Part shown: piece after piece, positions 7,933 to 17,788 of the stretch | How positions within the stretch are numbered: position 1 is the stretch's first letter | Layout of the letters: every line of letters begins with the position of its first letter | Source of the DNA: Chitinophagales bacterium | GTDB taxonomy: Bacteria; Bacteroidota; Bacteroidia; Chitinophagales; Chitinophagaceae | NCBI GenBank assembly: GCA_020636505.1 | Contig: JACJXR010000005.1 | Location: forward strand, 186,001 to 250,000 | Reading direction: 5' to 3' | DNA length: 64,000 bases | The notes under the pieces: model-generated | Seen by the model: the letters and a program-made list of their open reading frames with translations, nothing else | The model's database searches: none | Told to the model about the DNA's origin: nothing | Program-made: the position numbers and the translations under genes

Positions 7933-9963
7933 CTATTTCATTGCTTCCAATTCTTTTTGCATTTCCTGCATCTTGTCACGTAGTCTCGCAGCTTCCATAA
8001 AGTCCAACTCTTTGGCAGCTTTCTGCATTTCCTTTTGAGTTTTGGCTATGGCTTTCTCCAACTGTGCTGCGGTCTTGTATTCAACCTGTTCTTCGGCGGC
8101 TACGGCAGCAGCCAATTCATCATGTACCGCATACTTGTTGTTCTCATCATATCCTTTGATGTCCAGAACCGATGTTTGTTTGAACACCTCCTCTGTACTT
8201 TTCTTAATGGTCATCGGTGTGATGCCGTGTTCCTCATTATATTTTATCTGCTTCTCTCTACGACGGTCTGTTTCATCCATAGTGCGCTGCATGCTATCCG
8301 TAATACGGTCGGCATAAAATATCACAAGTCCTTCCGCATTACGGGCTGCACGGCCTGCCATCTGCGTTAGTGAGCGTTCGTTTCTTAAAAAACCTTCCTT
8401 ATCGGCATCCAATATGGCCATCAACGATACTTCGGGCAGGTCAAGCCCTTCCCTCAAAAGGTTGACACCCACCAATACATCTATCTTACCCAATCGCAAA
8501 TCGCGGAGTATCTCCACACGTTCTAATGTATCCACCTCACTGTGTATGTATTTCGAGTTGATGTCGATCCTTTTCAGGTACTGGTCCAACTCTTCCGCCA
8601 TGCGTTTGGTCAATGTGGTCACCAATACACGGTCGTTTTTCTTTATCCTTTTATCTATCTCATCCAGCAAGTCGTCTATCTGGTTTGCACTCGGACGTAT
8701 CTCTATCGGCGGGTCCAACAACCCTGTTGGGCGAACCACCTGGTCCACCACCACACCACCTGTGCGGTGTAGTTCATACTCTCCGGGTGTGGCACTTACG
8801 AATATCACTTGGTTTAGCATACTCTCAAATTCATGAAAGTTCAGCGGACGGTTATCCAATGCGCTTGGTAATCGGAAACCGAAATCAACAAGGTTCAACT
8901 TGCGGCTCCTATCACCACCGTACATACCGCTCACCTGCGGTATGGTTACGTGACTTTCGTCAATCACCAACAAAAAATCGTCTGGGAAATAATCCAACAA
9001 ACAGAACGGCCTAGTACCCGGCTCCCTTCTGTCCAAAAATCTTGAGTAGTTCTCAATACCGTTGCAATAGCCCAACTCCTGTATCATCTCCACATCATAA
9101 CTCACCCGTTCTTTGATGCGTTGTGCTTCCAATGGTTTGTTGATGCTTTTGAAATAATCGTGCTGTGCCATCATCTCATCCTGTATCTCATGGATTATCT
9201 GTGCGAGCATATCGCGAGGTGCGAGATAAAGGTTGGCAGGAAATATGGCAGCATTCTGCATCGTACCGATACGCTTGCCCGTTTCGGGTTCAAAGGTTTC
9301 TATCTCCTCCACTTCATCACCGAAGAACGTGATACGATAACCGTAGTCCACATAAGGGAGGTTGATGTCCACCGTATCACCCTTTACACGAAATGTACCT
9401 CTACCGAACTCTCCTTGACTACGATGATATTGTGCATTCACCAAATGATGCAGAAAACCGTTACGCCCGATATTATCACCTGTTTTAAAACGGAGTATGT
9501 TGTTGTTATACTCCGTAGGGTTACCCATACCATATATGCACGATACTGATGCCACCACTACTATATCTCTACGTCCGCTAAGCAAGCTACTAGTCGCACG
9601 CAGGCGCAGCTTGTCCAACTCTTCATTGATGGACAAATCTTTTTCTATATAGGTATCGCTTGTAGGTATATAAGCTTCGGGTTGGTAATAGTCGTAATAA
9701 CTTACAAAGTATTCCACCGCATTGTCGGGAAAGAACTGGCGAAACTCTCCATACAGTTGTGCCACCAATGTTTTGTTGTGCGTCAACACAAGAGTAGGCT
9801 TCTGCACCTCCTGTATCACATTGGCCATGGTAAAGGTCTTACCGCTACCCGTTACCCCAAGCAGGGTTTGAAACTGCTCTCCTTCATTTACACCCTTCAC
9901 CAACTCGGTAATGGCTTGTGGTTGATCACCCGCAGGTTTGTATGCACTTTGCAATTTGAACAT
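7933..9963 (-). CDS. uvrB: Excinuclease ABC subunit B
   Basis: UvrB is the damage-verifying helicase-like subunit of nucleotide excision repair. It receives DNA from UvrA and recruits UvrC. The 676-aa length is standard. Walker A GVTGSGKT sits at residues 36-43. The beta-hairpin region is recognisable (SYYDYYQPEAYIPTSDTYIE), as are the Walker B/DE motif VIDESH, helicase motif VI (QMAGRAARN) and the C-terminal UVR motif that contacts UvrC (LDFMEAARLRDKM). All motifs look intact. It stands alone here, with no uvrA or uvrC nearby. Confidence 0.98.
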   Translation of the reverse strand: MFKLQSAYKPAGDQPQAITELVKGVNEGEQFQTLLGVTGSGKTFTMANVIQEVQKPTLVLTHNKTLVAQLYGEFRQFFPDNAVEYFVSYYDYYQPEAYIPTSDTYIEKDLSINEELDKLRLRATSSLLSGRRDIVVVASVSCIYGMGNPTEYNNNILRFKTGDNIGRNGFLHHLVNAQYHRSQGEFGRGTFRVKGDTVDINLPYVDYGYRITFFGDEVEEIETFEPETGKRIGTMQNAAIFPANLYLAPRDMLAQIIHEIQDEMMAQHDYFKSINKPLEAQRIKERVSYDVEMIQELGYCNGIENYSRFLDRREPGTRPFCLLDYFPDDFLLVIDESHVTIPQVSGMYGGDRSRKLNLVDFGFRLPSALDNRPLNFHEFESMLNQVIFVSATPGEYELHRTGGVVVDQVVRPTGLLDPPIEIRPSANQIDDLLDEIDKRIKKNDRVLVTTLTKRMAEELDQYLKRIDINSKYIHSEVDTLERVEILRDLRLGKIDVLVGVNLLREGLDLPEVSLMAILDADKEGFLRNERSLTQMAGRAARNAEGLVIFYADRITDSMQRTMDETDRRREKQIKYNEEHGITPMTIKKSTEEVFKQTSVLDIKGYDENNKYAVHDELAAAVAAEEQVEYKTAAQLEKAIAKTQKEMQKAAKELDFMEAARLRDKMQEMQKELEAMK

Positions 9964-10003
9964 AGACTAGTAAAGTTCGGGAAAAAACAGTTTCCTAAAA
10001 ACA

Positions 10004-10033
10004 CCAAAGCCACCCCTTTCGGGATGGCTTTGG
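10004..10033 (-). terminator. Rho-independent terminator of the 943-aa T9SS protein gene
   Basis: The arms CCAAAGCCA and TGGCTTTGG flank a C/G run and a short loop. As minus-strand RNA the one imperfect position becomes a G-U pair, and a TGTTTTTAG tract follows. It is nearly the same hairpin as the one at 13133-13161 after the neighbouring paralogous gene. Confidence 0.85.
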
Positions 10034-10059
10034 ATAATATTTGAGGTAACCTAACTTGA

Positions 10060-12891
10060 TTACTTCTGTACCGTGATCTTGGTACGGTAAGTATCATGTC
10101 CTTGAGTTACATGTACAAGATAAATACCTGAAGCAGTATTAAGGTCAACAGACAATTTGTTAAGACCTTCAACTGTTTGGTTATATACAACCTGTCCGCT
10201 AAGGCTTGTTACCACTATTTGTGCCGCTTCTTTCATTGGCAACTCAACAGTGAACGAACCCGTGTTAGGATTAGGGTAGATATTCAATTCAGTTTGTTCT
10301 GCTATTTCTTCCAAGCTGATAACACCTTGCTCTTCGGCTTGGTTACGTCCTGCTTTGTTGGCACCGCAAGGGCCTACATAACATCCATGAGCCAAATGAG
10401 TCGCAACTGCATTGGAAGAAATACAAATATTGTTCTGCTTACCATTACCCGGAGATATATGGCAAACCAATACTTTGTTGTTATTGTTACCACAACGAGC
10501 ATCCACAACATTTATTTGCTGAGACACTGTATGCGTACAGCCATTGGCATCCGTAATGGTGCAAGTATATGTTGTAGTGGTTGTTGGGCTTACTGTTGTA
10601 GCCGCTGTTGTAGCACTGTTACTCCAACTGTAAGAATAGCCCGGTGTTCCACCGCCTGCACTTGCAGTAAGCGTTACAGACTGAGCACCATATCCTAGAT
10701 AGATCGTATTGGCAGAATGGCCTGCAATCGTTGGTGATGGGCTGACAGATATACTTGCCGTAATAGCCGTAGGCTCGGTAACCGTATAACCATCTGTTGC
10801 TGTACAACCATTTGCATCTGTAACCGTAACACTGTATGAACCTGCAGCCAATCCGCTGATGTCTTCAGTAGTTGCACTGTTGCTCCAACTGTAAGAATAA
10901 CCCGGTGTACCACCTGATACCGTTAAATCAACTGCGCCTGAAGTACCACCATTACATACATTGTTAGTGCCGCTTACAGAAGTTGCCAATGCACTAGGCT
11001 CACCTACGGTAGCTGTTGCACTATCCATACAACCGTTGTTGTCGGTAATATATACGGAGTATGTGCCTGCAGCTACACCGCTAAGGTCTTCACTTGTAGC
11101 ACTGTTACTCCATGCATATGATACAGGTGGAGTTGCATTGTTAACTGTAAGGTCAACTGCGCCGGTAGCATCACCGTTACAAGCCACATCAGTTACTGAT
11201 GCGCTGCTGGTTATGGCACAAGGCAATACTGTTATTTTGAAGCTTTGCGTAGCATTACCACAGTGCGTACCACGGAAGTGATTTGCTTCATCTTCTATTT
11301 CAATATTGACAAAATGCTCGCCGCTATCGGCTATCACAGGAGTACCGCTGATGGTCCAAGTACCGTTGTTGTTGTCTACAATAGACAACCATGAAGGCAA
11401 TGTGGCACTTTCCACATCCACTTCATCACCTTGCGGTATGTCGGCATCGTTAGTACCAACCACATAAGTAAATGTCTGTCCTGCAGTAATGGTCACATCG
11501 CTTTGTGAAGTGGTGAATACAGGAGGCGTATTGATGATGTAGAACACTGTATCGTCTTTGGTTTCAGTGTAAGTATCAGTTGCTCTTATCACCACAGGAT
11601 TGACACCCCAGTTTGCAGAGGTTGTATTCCAAGTAAAGTTGGTGGATACCGGATTTGCTTGTGCCGTAGGTAATGTCGGAGAAAAGCTCATACCGGATTG
11701 TGATGCCGAAGCCAAAGACAATATAACTCTGTCAGCGGTATCTGCATCTTCTGCTTTAAACGTATGATTGATGGTGCTTCCCGGTACGTAACAGAATATA
11801 CTACCATCGGCAGGTGATGGAGATACAAAATTAGGCTTCAAGGAAACTGCGATATTTACAATCGTACTTGTTTGTATGCTGGCATTATCCTGTGCTACAA
11901 AGTTCACTTGATATGTACCTACATTGGCAACGGTAGGTGTCCAAGAGAATGATTGTGTTACAGGATTACCGCTTGTTGGCGTAAATGTTGCACCTGAAGG
12001 TACACCTACCGCATTCAACGAAACATTATCACCTGCATCTACATCCGATGCTTTCACATTGAAGCTTAGCGCTTGTCCCGGCTGCAATACATAGTTGGCA
12101 CCGTTTGTCGGTGTTACACTGTAATCAAATGCAGGTGGAGTGGAAGGGGCAGCTATACGCAACATCAAATCAAGTTGTATACGTGCACCTTTTGCGTCTG
12201 TTACATATATGGCTGTGTTATAGAATTGTCCTACGCCTTTACCAACAGTATTAAACGTCAACAAACCTGAACTTGATACAGATATACCAGGTGGCTGAGA
12301 TGTACCTGAACCGAAAGAACCATTTGGAGCCAGTGCAAAGGTCATTGCATCATTGTTAGGATCTGTTGCCGGCAATTGATAAGTTGCAGCAGCAGTATTT
12401 ACAGGTAGGCTAACAAATGGTGGCACAGTTGACACAGGAGCATCGTTACCATTACCAACAGTTACAATAGAGCTTACTATAAAGTTACCACCACTGTTGT
12501 TTACCAAAGGACTACCTATACGACAACAACTGCCGAACTGCGCAGTATAGGTACCTGTACTTGGGTAAGTTTTTATGTAAGTAAATTCTCCGTAAAACCA
12601 GTCTTCGGCCGCATTTACAGATGTAACCAGCAAGCTGATACTTACTGAACCGCTACCGGTATTCAGAGCGCCACCGTTGATGGTTTGTCCGACATTGGGG
12701 TTACTGAACGCCGAGCGACGCCATGCTTGTGTGACACGAAAACGAATCTGTAACGGTTGACCCGCTACTCTCTCCCAGGTAATGTTACCATACCTGAAGT
12801 GTGAGGCTTGTGCTTCTTCGGGTTGCAGCATTAATAAGCTGACAACCAAAAGGCAAAGCTTGAAAAAAGGATTGCTCTTTAAGTACTTCAT
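10060..12891 (-). CDS. T9SS-exported modular surface protein with SprB-type repeats
   Basis: The 943-aa protein has a signal peptide ending at about A29 (EEAQA|SHF) and several cadherin/Ig-like modules (about 30-555). Three SprB-like repeats follow (about 555-690), each with CNG...GAVDLTV, YSWSNSAT and YSVxxTDxNGC. Then come a YLGYGAQSVTL module (about 700-770) and a Cys-rich LVCHISPGN...AVATHLAHG module (about 800-840). It ends in a type A T9SS sorting domain starting LNIYPNPNTGSF at about residue 869. It should be exported through the outer membrane by T9SS and anchored on the cell surface, where SprB-like repeats often serve gliding or adhesion. Its C-terminal modules match those of the 1,505-aa neighbour. 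Confidence 0.93.
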   Translation of the reverse strand: MKYLKSNPFFKLCLLVVSLLMLQPEEAQASHFRYGNITWERVAGQPLQIRFRVTQAWRRSAFSNPNVGQTINGGALNTGSGSVSISLLVTSVNAAEDWFYGEFTYIKTYPSTGTYTAQFGSCCRIGSPLVNNSGGNFIVSSIVTVGNGNDAPVSTVPPFVSLPVNTAAATYQLPATDPNNDAMTFALAPNGSFGSGTSQPPGISVSSSGLLTFNTVGKGVGQFYNTAIYVTDAKGARIQLDLMLRIAAPSTPPAFDYSVTPTNGANYVLQPGQALSFNVKASDVDAGDNVSLNAVGVPSGATFTPTSGNPVTQSFSWTPTVANVGTYQVNFVAQDNASIQTSTIVNIAVSLKPNFVSPSPADGSIFCYVPGSTINHTFKAEDADTADRVILSLASASQSGMSFSPTLPTAQANPVSTNFTWNTTSANWGVNPVVIRATDTYTETKDDTVFYIINTPPVFTTSQSDVTITAGQTFTYVVGTNDADIPQGDEVDVESATLPSWLSIVDNNNGTWTISGTPVIADSGEHFVNIEIEDEANHFRGTHCGNATQSFKITVLPCAITSSASVTDVACNGDATGAVDLTVNNATPPVSYAWSNSATSEDLSGVAAGTYSVYITDNNGCMDSATATVGEPSALATSVSGTNNVCNGGTSGAVDLTVSGGTPGYSYSWSNSATTEDISGLAAGSYSVTVTDANGCTATDGYTVTEPTAITASISVSPSPTIAGHSANTIYLGYGAQSVTLTASAGGGTPGYSYSWSNSATTAATTVSPTTTTTYTCTITDANGCTHTVSQQINVVDARCGNNNNKVLVCHISPGNGKQNNICISSNAVATHLAHGCYVGPCGANKAGRNQAEEQGVISLEEIAEQTELNIYPNPNTGSFTVELPMKEAAQIVVTSLSGQVVYNQTVEGLNKLSVDLNTASGIYLVHVTQGHDTYRTKITVQK

Positions 12892-13183
12892 AATTGGGGG
12901 TGTTTTAGTTTAAAAAAATAGCATGGATATAGTAGACGAGGCTGTCGTACAAGCATAACTCAGCGTTATGATGTACACTCAATTTCTTTTTAATTAAAAC
13001 TGATATAGAAGGAACGGGGTAACCACACCGGTGACATGCTCACTAAGCATACACAATATCCGAAACACAAAACCCATATGCAATAAATTCACTATGCTTA
13101 ATGTTTTTTTAATGTCGCTCCTTTTATAAATACCAAAGCCACCCTTGAGGGATGGCCTTGGCATATTAGGGGTAACCAATTCT
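12892..13183. other. Intergenic region between the two T9SS genes
   Basis: This 292-bp stretch is A/T-rich and holds no convincing ORF. It contains the terminator of the 13184 gene (listed separately), a 6-bp inverted repeat CATAAC/GTTATG at 12954-12970, and presumably the promoter of the 12891 gene. I could not find an exact TAnnTTTG on the minus strand here. Confidence 0.6.
13133..13161 (-). terminator. Rho-independent terminator of the large T9SS protein gene
   Basis: The stem CCAAAGCCACCC pairs with GGGATGGCCTTGG around a short loop, with G-U pairs in the minus-strand RNA. It lies about 22 bases after the stop at 13184. Its sequence closely matches the terminator at 10004-10033, and the 3' flank GGGTAACC is also shared, so the gene ends appear to be related by descent. 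Confidence 0.8.
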
Positions 13184-16100
13184 CTATTTCTGTATAGAAA
13201 CCTTGGTATGATATACTTCACCACCTTGTGTGATATGGATCATATACATACCTGATGCCACATCGCTAAGATTTACATCAAGTTTCTGTTCACTGCTTGT
13301 TACGAAGTTGTGTACCACTTGGCCACTGATGGTTGTAACAACCACTTTGGCAGCACCTTCACCCGGTAGCTCGATGGTAAACGAACCTGTGTTCGGGTTT
13401 GGATACACCTTCATCTCTGCAGCCTTATCGTTCAACTCTTCAAGAGATGCGATACCGTTATCTTCTCCTGCATTGCGTCCGCCTTTGGCAGCACTGTTGC
13501 AAGACTGATCACATTGACCCAATCTGTCGCCTGAGTGATTACTTAGGTGAGACGCCACAGCATTCACACTAACTGATAATGTTTGCGGATTGCTGTTGTT
13601 GCCCGGAGGTACGTGGCATAGATATACTTTACCACTGCTCTTACCTTTATTACCAGGCACTCTGATATCCAATACACAGAAGCTAACCGTACAAGTTGTA
13701 GAACAACCGTTAGCATTGGTAACAGTTACTGTATAAGTATAGGTACCTGCAGCACTTGGTGTAAAGACAGGAGACTGACAGTTTGTACAGCTCAAGTCTG
13801 TAGCAGGCGACCATGAGTAGGTAAAGCCTGTACCACCTGTTGCATTGGCCGTGATGGTTGCACTTTGTGGTCCGTAACCCAAGAATATGTTGTTAGGATT
13901 ACCACCTGTGTATGTATTATTAGACGGAGTTGTGGTAATGCTACATGTTGGCTGATACTGTACCAGTACTGATGTGGTACATGTAGATGAGTTACCATGA
14001 ATATCATTCACCGTCAATACAACCGTATTGTTACCCGCATCCGCACAAGTGAATGTATTAGGATACACACTCATGCTTGCTATTCCACAGTTATCACTGC
14101 TACCGTTGTCAACGTCAGATGGATTAACCGTACCTGTACCACCGCTTAAGTTCAGCGTATAAGCTTTACACAATGCGGCAGGAGCTTGATTGTCTGTAAC
14201 AACCACATCTTGTGTACAAGTAGCTGTATTACCGTGTATGTCTGTAACTGTCCATGTAACCGTAGTGGTACCCACAGGATAGCTAGACGGAGCGTTGTTC
14301 ACAGTTGTTGCAACACCACAGTTGTCACCTGTTGTTGGCGTACCTAAGCTAACGTTGGTAGCAGAACATTCACCTTCATCAGCTTTAACCGATACATCAG
14401 CAGGACAAACGATAGTAGGTTTCTCATTGTCATTCACAGTAATAGTAAACGAACTATCAATATTGCTACATGGATTCACTGCTGTGATGGTAACCGTGGT
14501 AGTACCTACGTTGAAGGTAGACCCGCTACCTGTACCGTTACCGCTACCTGTTGTAGCACCGGTAAATACATAGCTCACTGTTGGAGTTGGGTTACCGGAT
14601 ACAGATGCAGAGTAGCTTGAAGTAGTGCTACACAGCCCTGCATCTGTACTTGCTGTGGCGTTTGCAGGCATGGATGTAAACGCTGCAGGCACACATAGCA
14701 CCTCAGCCTGAACAGCATAGTCGTATATGCTTTCGTCGCAATCCGTGCTACTGATATTTACCGTAACGGTTTGCACACCTACAACTACGTCTGCAAATGT
14801 TACAATGAAAGTTGTGCTTGTGCCTTGAGCTATTGCTAGAGGTAATGATATACCGCTAACTGTAAAGCTTGAAGCATTTGCACCTGTTATGTTGATAGCA
14901 GATACATTTAAACTTGCTGTACCTGTATTCTCTATTGTAAATGTTCTTGCAATGGAATTGCCCGGTAATGCACTTCCAAAGTCGGTATGGTCGCTACCGT
15001 CTGGAGTGTTGTCACCATCGTTGATGGTTAAGCTGTTGCCTTTTACATTTATTTCAGGCACTGAACTACAGTTACCCAATGCAGGTGCACCAACCACCCA
15101 GTTGGAAGTACAGCCCACCAATGCAAAATTATTGAGCGTACCGTTTCTTGCAGGAGTAGAGGCATCAGCCAATGTTGTCAAACCGGTATTGTTTCCTTGT
15201 GCAGTACCGGTATTGGCATTATAATAAGCCAAAAGGCCCGATTCGTTACCGCCAAGGCCGCTCATAGATGCTTGTATTTGCGCTTGAGTCCTTGTACCAC
15301 TGAATATATAAACTTCATCCATTGTACCATTGAACAAAGCGCCTGTACCTGAAGCATTCAGATAAGAACCGCCTATTCTGTCGAAGGCAGGTGTACCCGA
15401 ACCTGCAGCGTTGAATGGCAAAGAACCTGTTCCATCAACAACACCATCCACATACAATGTAATAGCGCCTGATGTGCTATGCGAAACAGCCACATGGTGC
15501 CAGTTGCCGTCATTCACACTTGAGCTACCTGTGACATCTGCCCAAGTCGATCCGCTTGTTGCAGAGTGGTATTGTACCTTGCCCCCTGTAATACCGAATG
15601 TTTTGGTAATACTGTTGGTATGGTCACCCACTATTGTCAATGCAGGATTACCTGCATATGCTGCTGTATTTGCTGCTGATGTTGTTTTTATCCAAGCTGC
15701 ATACGTTAAGCCTGAGCTAAGTGTAGTGTAAGGCACTGATACAAAGTCGTTGGTACCATCAAAATGCAAACCGTTGTTTTCAGAAATATTGACAGCTACT
15801 GCACTTGATGTGGCTGTACAACCATTTAAGGTTACGTCCACAGTATAATTACCTGCAGCAGATGCTGTATAGCTTGCATTTGTTGCATTCGTTATCGCAG
15901 AGCCATTCAAGTACCATTGGTATGAATAACCCGCACCTGTATTTGCGTTAAGCACAACCGAGCTACCTGAGCATATGGTTGTTGAGCTTGCTGCTGATAT
16001 GCTTGCTGTATGAAGCACAAAAGCACCACAAGTCCCGCTCACAGTTCCTGATGCCCAGTTTGATGTAGCACCGTTCAATGCAAAACCAAATGTAGCACCA

Positions 16101-17701
16101 TTGTTACCATTTCCACTTGCATCAATAACTGTTGTAACCGTTGAATTGTTGGCATTTACAAAACCTTGGTCGAAATGGTACAAAGCAACAAGGCCTGATT
16201 GCCCGGCAGGGTTCAATCCACAATTCATGTTGTTCATTATCTCACCTTGACATAGCGCTCTGCTCCATATCCTTAATTCATCCATGCTACCTACAAAACG
16301 GTTACAAATACAACTTGTACCTTGCTCACCTATTATTAAGTTGCCTGTGTTATCGTGTATACTGCTTTGAGAAGATATGCTTACACCTGCAGGTGTACCG
16401 TTAATATAGTAACGTACTTCCAAGGTGCTTCCCAAGTCTTTTACGGTCAAGGCTATATGGCTCCACTGGTTGATAGGAACAGTAGATGTAGATTTTGGTG
16501 TAGCTGCTCCACTACCTTGATCCCAGAATGCAATTTGGTTGGCAGGACTTAGTATCATACCATATCCGTAGCTACCCTTCATAGCTATGTTTCTCCACCC
16601 ACCTGTTGTAGGATAAACCCATGCTTCCATGGTCAACTCACCTCCAGCGCTTACATTCAGCGAGCCGCTGTGCGGCACTATTACTTTATCGTTACCACCG
16701 TCAAAGTTCAATGCAGTTGCAGGCTCATTAACTGTCACTGTTTGGTTAGCCGTTGCTGTATTCCCATTTACATCCGTAGCTGTCCATGTCACAGTTGTAT
16801 TACCTGCAGGAAAGCTTGAAGGTGCGTTGTTGGTTACAGATGCTATACCGCAGTTATCCGATGCTGATGCACTACCTAGCGAGACACCCGTTGCAGGGCT
16901 GCCGCCGACCGGTACATTCACTGTTACATTCGAAGGTGCTGCAATGTTAGGAGGCACATTTTCTATAACTCCGTTAAAACTACCGCCCGGTATTGATAAA
17001 CCATGAGTTACCGCACAAGGGAATGCACTGTTGACACTCAACTGTGTACTGTTGCTAACACCTACGGGAAGATTGATATTCACATTTGTACTGATACCTG
17101 TACTGAAGTTGTAAGGACCGTAAGAAACATTGGCGCCACTTGGGTCGTACACAACTGTGAACTGTCCTCCGCTTGTGATAGATGCACAAGACAGGTGGTT
17201 AACCGTAATAGTTGTCGGTAACAGATCATCATTTGGGTTACACGGCGTTCCGCTGATATCAGGGCTGCCTGTAGTATTGGTCCAAGATGTTATAGGGCAT
17301 GATGTACATACCGGTGGTGGTGGTGGTGTAAAGTTACCCGAACCACCTACCATAAACGCCCAACATGCGTTGGTGGAATATGGTTGTACCGAAAGGGTGG
17401 TACCAAGAAAAGGCGTTTGCACAATGGCATAACTGGCCCTTGATGATGGGCTGGATGTTACCGCAAAAACGGTGTTGCTCAAACCTGCAATAGAGCCCGA
17501 ATGTTCAGACTGTAGCGGATAGTTTACACCGTTAATGGTTAAGCCCGAATTGGCAATACCACACTGCCCAACCGTATGGTAAGACTGTAGGTACCAAGTA
17601 AGGGTACCGTTCTGCGCCTGGTTGACTCGTATCTCCCAGACGTGAGCGTAGCTCGCTATTGTTAGTAACAACAGCGTGATAAGCGAGAGTATTTTTTTCA
17701 T
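13184..17701 (-). CDS. Large T9SS-exported surface protein with LamG and HYR modules
   Basis: The 1,505-aa protein starts with a signal peptide (MKKILSLITLLLLTIASYAH). A HYR-like module lies near residues 250-327. Two LamG/concanavalin-like modules follow, near 330 (LNFDGGNDKVIVPHSG) and 645 (LHFDGTNDFVSVPY), with an Ig-like segment between them. Next are a choice-of-anchor-D-type module near 880, further HYR repeats near 1090-1200 (DNEKPTIVCPADV), a YLGYGPQS module near 1275, a LCHVPPGN...AVASHLSNH module near 1362, and a T9SS sorting domain (MKVYPNPNTGSF) near 1430. LamG and HYR modules suggest carbohydrate or surface binding. The frame opens further upstream to 17740, but MKKILS at 17701 gives a proper signal peptide; MYMKK from 17707 is also possible. 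Confidence 0.93.
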   Translation of the reverse strand: MKKILSLITLLLLTIASYAHVWEIRVNQAQNGTLTWYLQSYHTVGQCGIANSGLTINGVNYPLQSEHSGSIAGLSNTVFAVTSSPSSRASYAIVQTPFLGTTLSVQPYSTNACWAFMVGGSGNFTPPPPPVCTSCPITSWTNTTGSPDISGTPCNPNDDLLPTTITVNHLSCASITSGGQFTVVYDPSGANVSYGPYNFSTGISTNVNINLPVGVSNSTQLSVNSAFPCAVTHGLSIPGGSFNGVIENVPPNIAAPSNVTVNVPVGGSPATGVSLGSASASDNCGIASVTNNAPSSFPAGNTTVTWTATDVNGNTATANQTVTVNEPATALNFDGGNDKVIVPHSGSLNVSAGGELTMEAWVYPTTGGWRNIAMKGSYGYGMILSPANQIAFWDQGSGAATPKSTSTVPINQWSHIALTVKDLGSTLEVRYYINGTPAGVSISSQSSIHDNTGNLIIGEQGTSCICNRFVGSMDELRIWSRALCQGEIMNNMNCGLNPAGQSGLVALYHFDQGFVNANNSTVTTVIDASGNGNNGATFGFALNGATSNWASGTVSGTCGAFVLHTASISAASSTTICSGSSVVLNANTGAGYSYQWYLNGSAITNATNASYTASAAGNYTVDVTLNGCTATSSAVAVNISENNGLHFDGTNDFVSVPYTTLSSGLTYAAWIKTTSAANTAAYAGNPALTIVGDHTNSITKTFGITGGKVQYHSATSGSTWADVTGSSSVNDGNWHHVAVSHSTSGAITLYVDGVVDGTGSLPFNAAGSGTPAFDRIGGSYLNASGTGALFNGTMDEVYIFSGTRTQAQIQASMSGLGGNESGLLAYYNANTGTAQGNNTGLTTLADASTPARNGTLNNFALVGCTSNWVVGAPALGNCSSVPEINVKGNSLTINDGDNTPDGSDHTDFGSALPGNSIARTFTIENTGTASLNVSAINITGANASSFTVSGISLPLAIAQGTSTTFIVTFADVVVGVQTVTVNISSTDCDESIYDYAVQAEVLCVPAAFTSMPANATASTDAGLCSTTSSYSASVSGNPTPTVSYVFTGATTGSGNGTGSGSTFNVGTTTVTITAVNPCSNIDSSFTITVNDNEKPTIVCPADVSVKADEGECSATNVSLGTPTTGDNCGVATTVNNAPSSYPVGTTTVTWTVTDIHGNTATCTQDVVVTDNQAPAALCKAYTLNLSGGTGTVNPSDVDNGSSDNCGIASMSVYPNTFTCADAGNNTVVLTVNDIHGNSSTCTTSVLVQYQPTCSITTTPSNNTYTGGNPNNIFLGYGPQSATITANATGGTGFTYSWSPATDLSCTNCQSPVFTPSAAGTYTYTVTVTNANGCSTTCTVSFCVLDIRVPGNKGKSSGKVYLCHVPPGNNSNPQTLSVSVNAVASHLSNHSGDRLGQCDQSCNSAAKGGRNAGEDNGIASLEELNDKAAEMKVYPNPNTGSFTIELPGEGAAKVVVTTISGQVVHNFVTSSEQKLDVNLSDVASGMYMIHITQGGEVYHTKVSIQK

Positions 17702-17723
17702 ATACATAAAGAGGGGTTTTACT

Positions 17724-17740
17724 GTGCATTTACAATGCAC
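17724..17740. repeat. 17-bp palindrome upstream of the large T9SS gene
   Basis: GTGCATT and AATGCAC form a perfect 7-bp inverted repeat around TAC, 23-39 bases before the ATG at 17701. It could be an operator or a 5'-leader hairpin. A role as terminator of the small ORF at 17789 is less likely because the following T-run is weak. Confidence 0.45.
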
Positions 17741-17788
17741 TTGTTTTGTTATCAGTTTATTTTTTATTCTTATTTCTTGTTTTTGCCA

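Noticed and set aside
10540..11200. Regular repeats of about 120-230 bp that could suggest a CRISPR or satellite
   Set aside because: They keep the reading frame and encode SprB-like protein repeats (YSWSNSAT). There are no short identical repeats with unique spacers.
12954..12970. CATAAC/GTTATG inverted repeat upstream of the 943-aa protein gene
   Set aside because: Only 6 bp with a 5-nt loop in A/T-rich DNA, which is expected by chance. It is mentioned in the intergenic entry but not claimed as functional.
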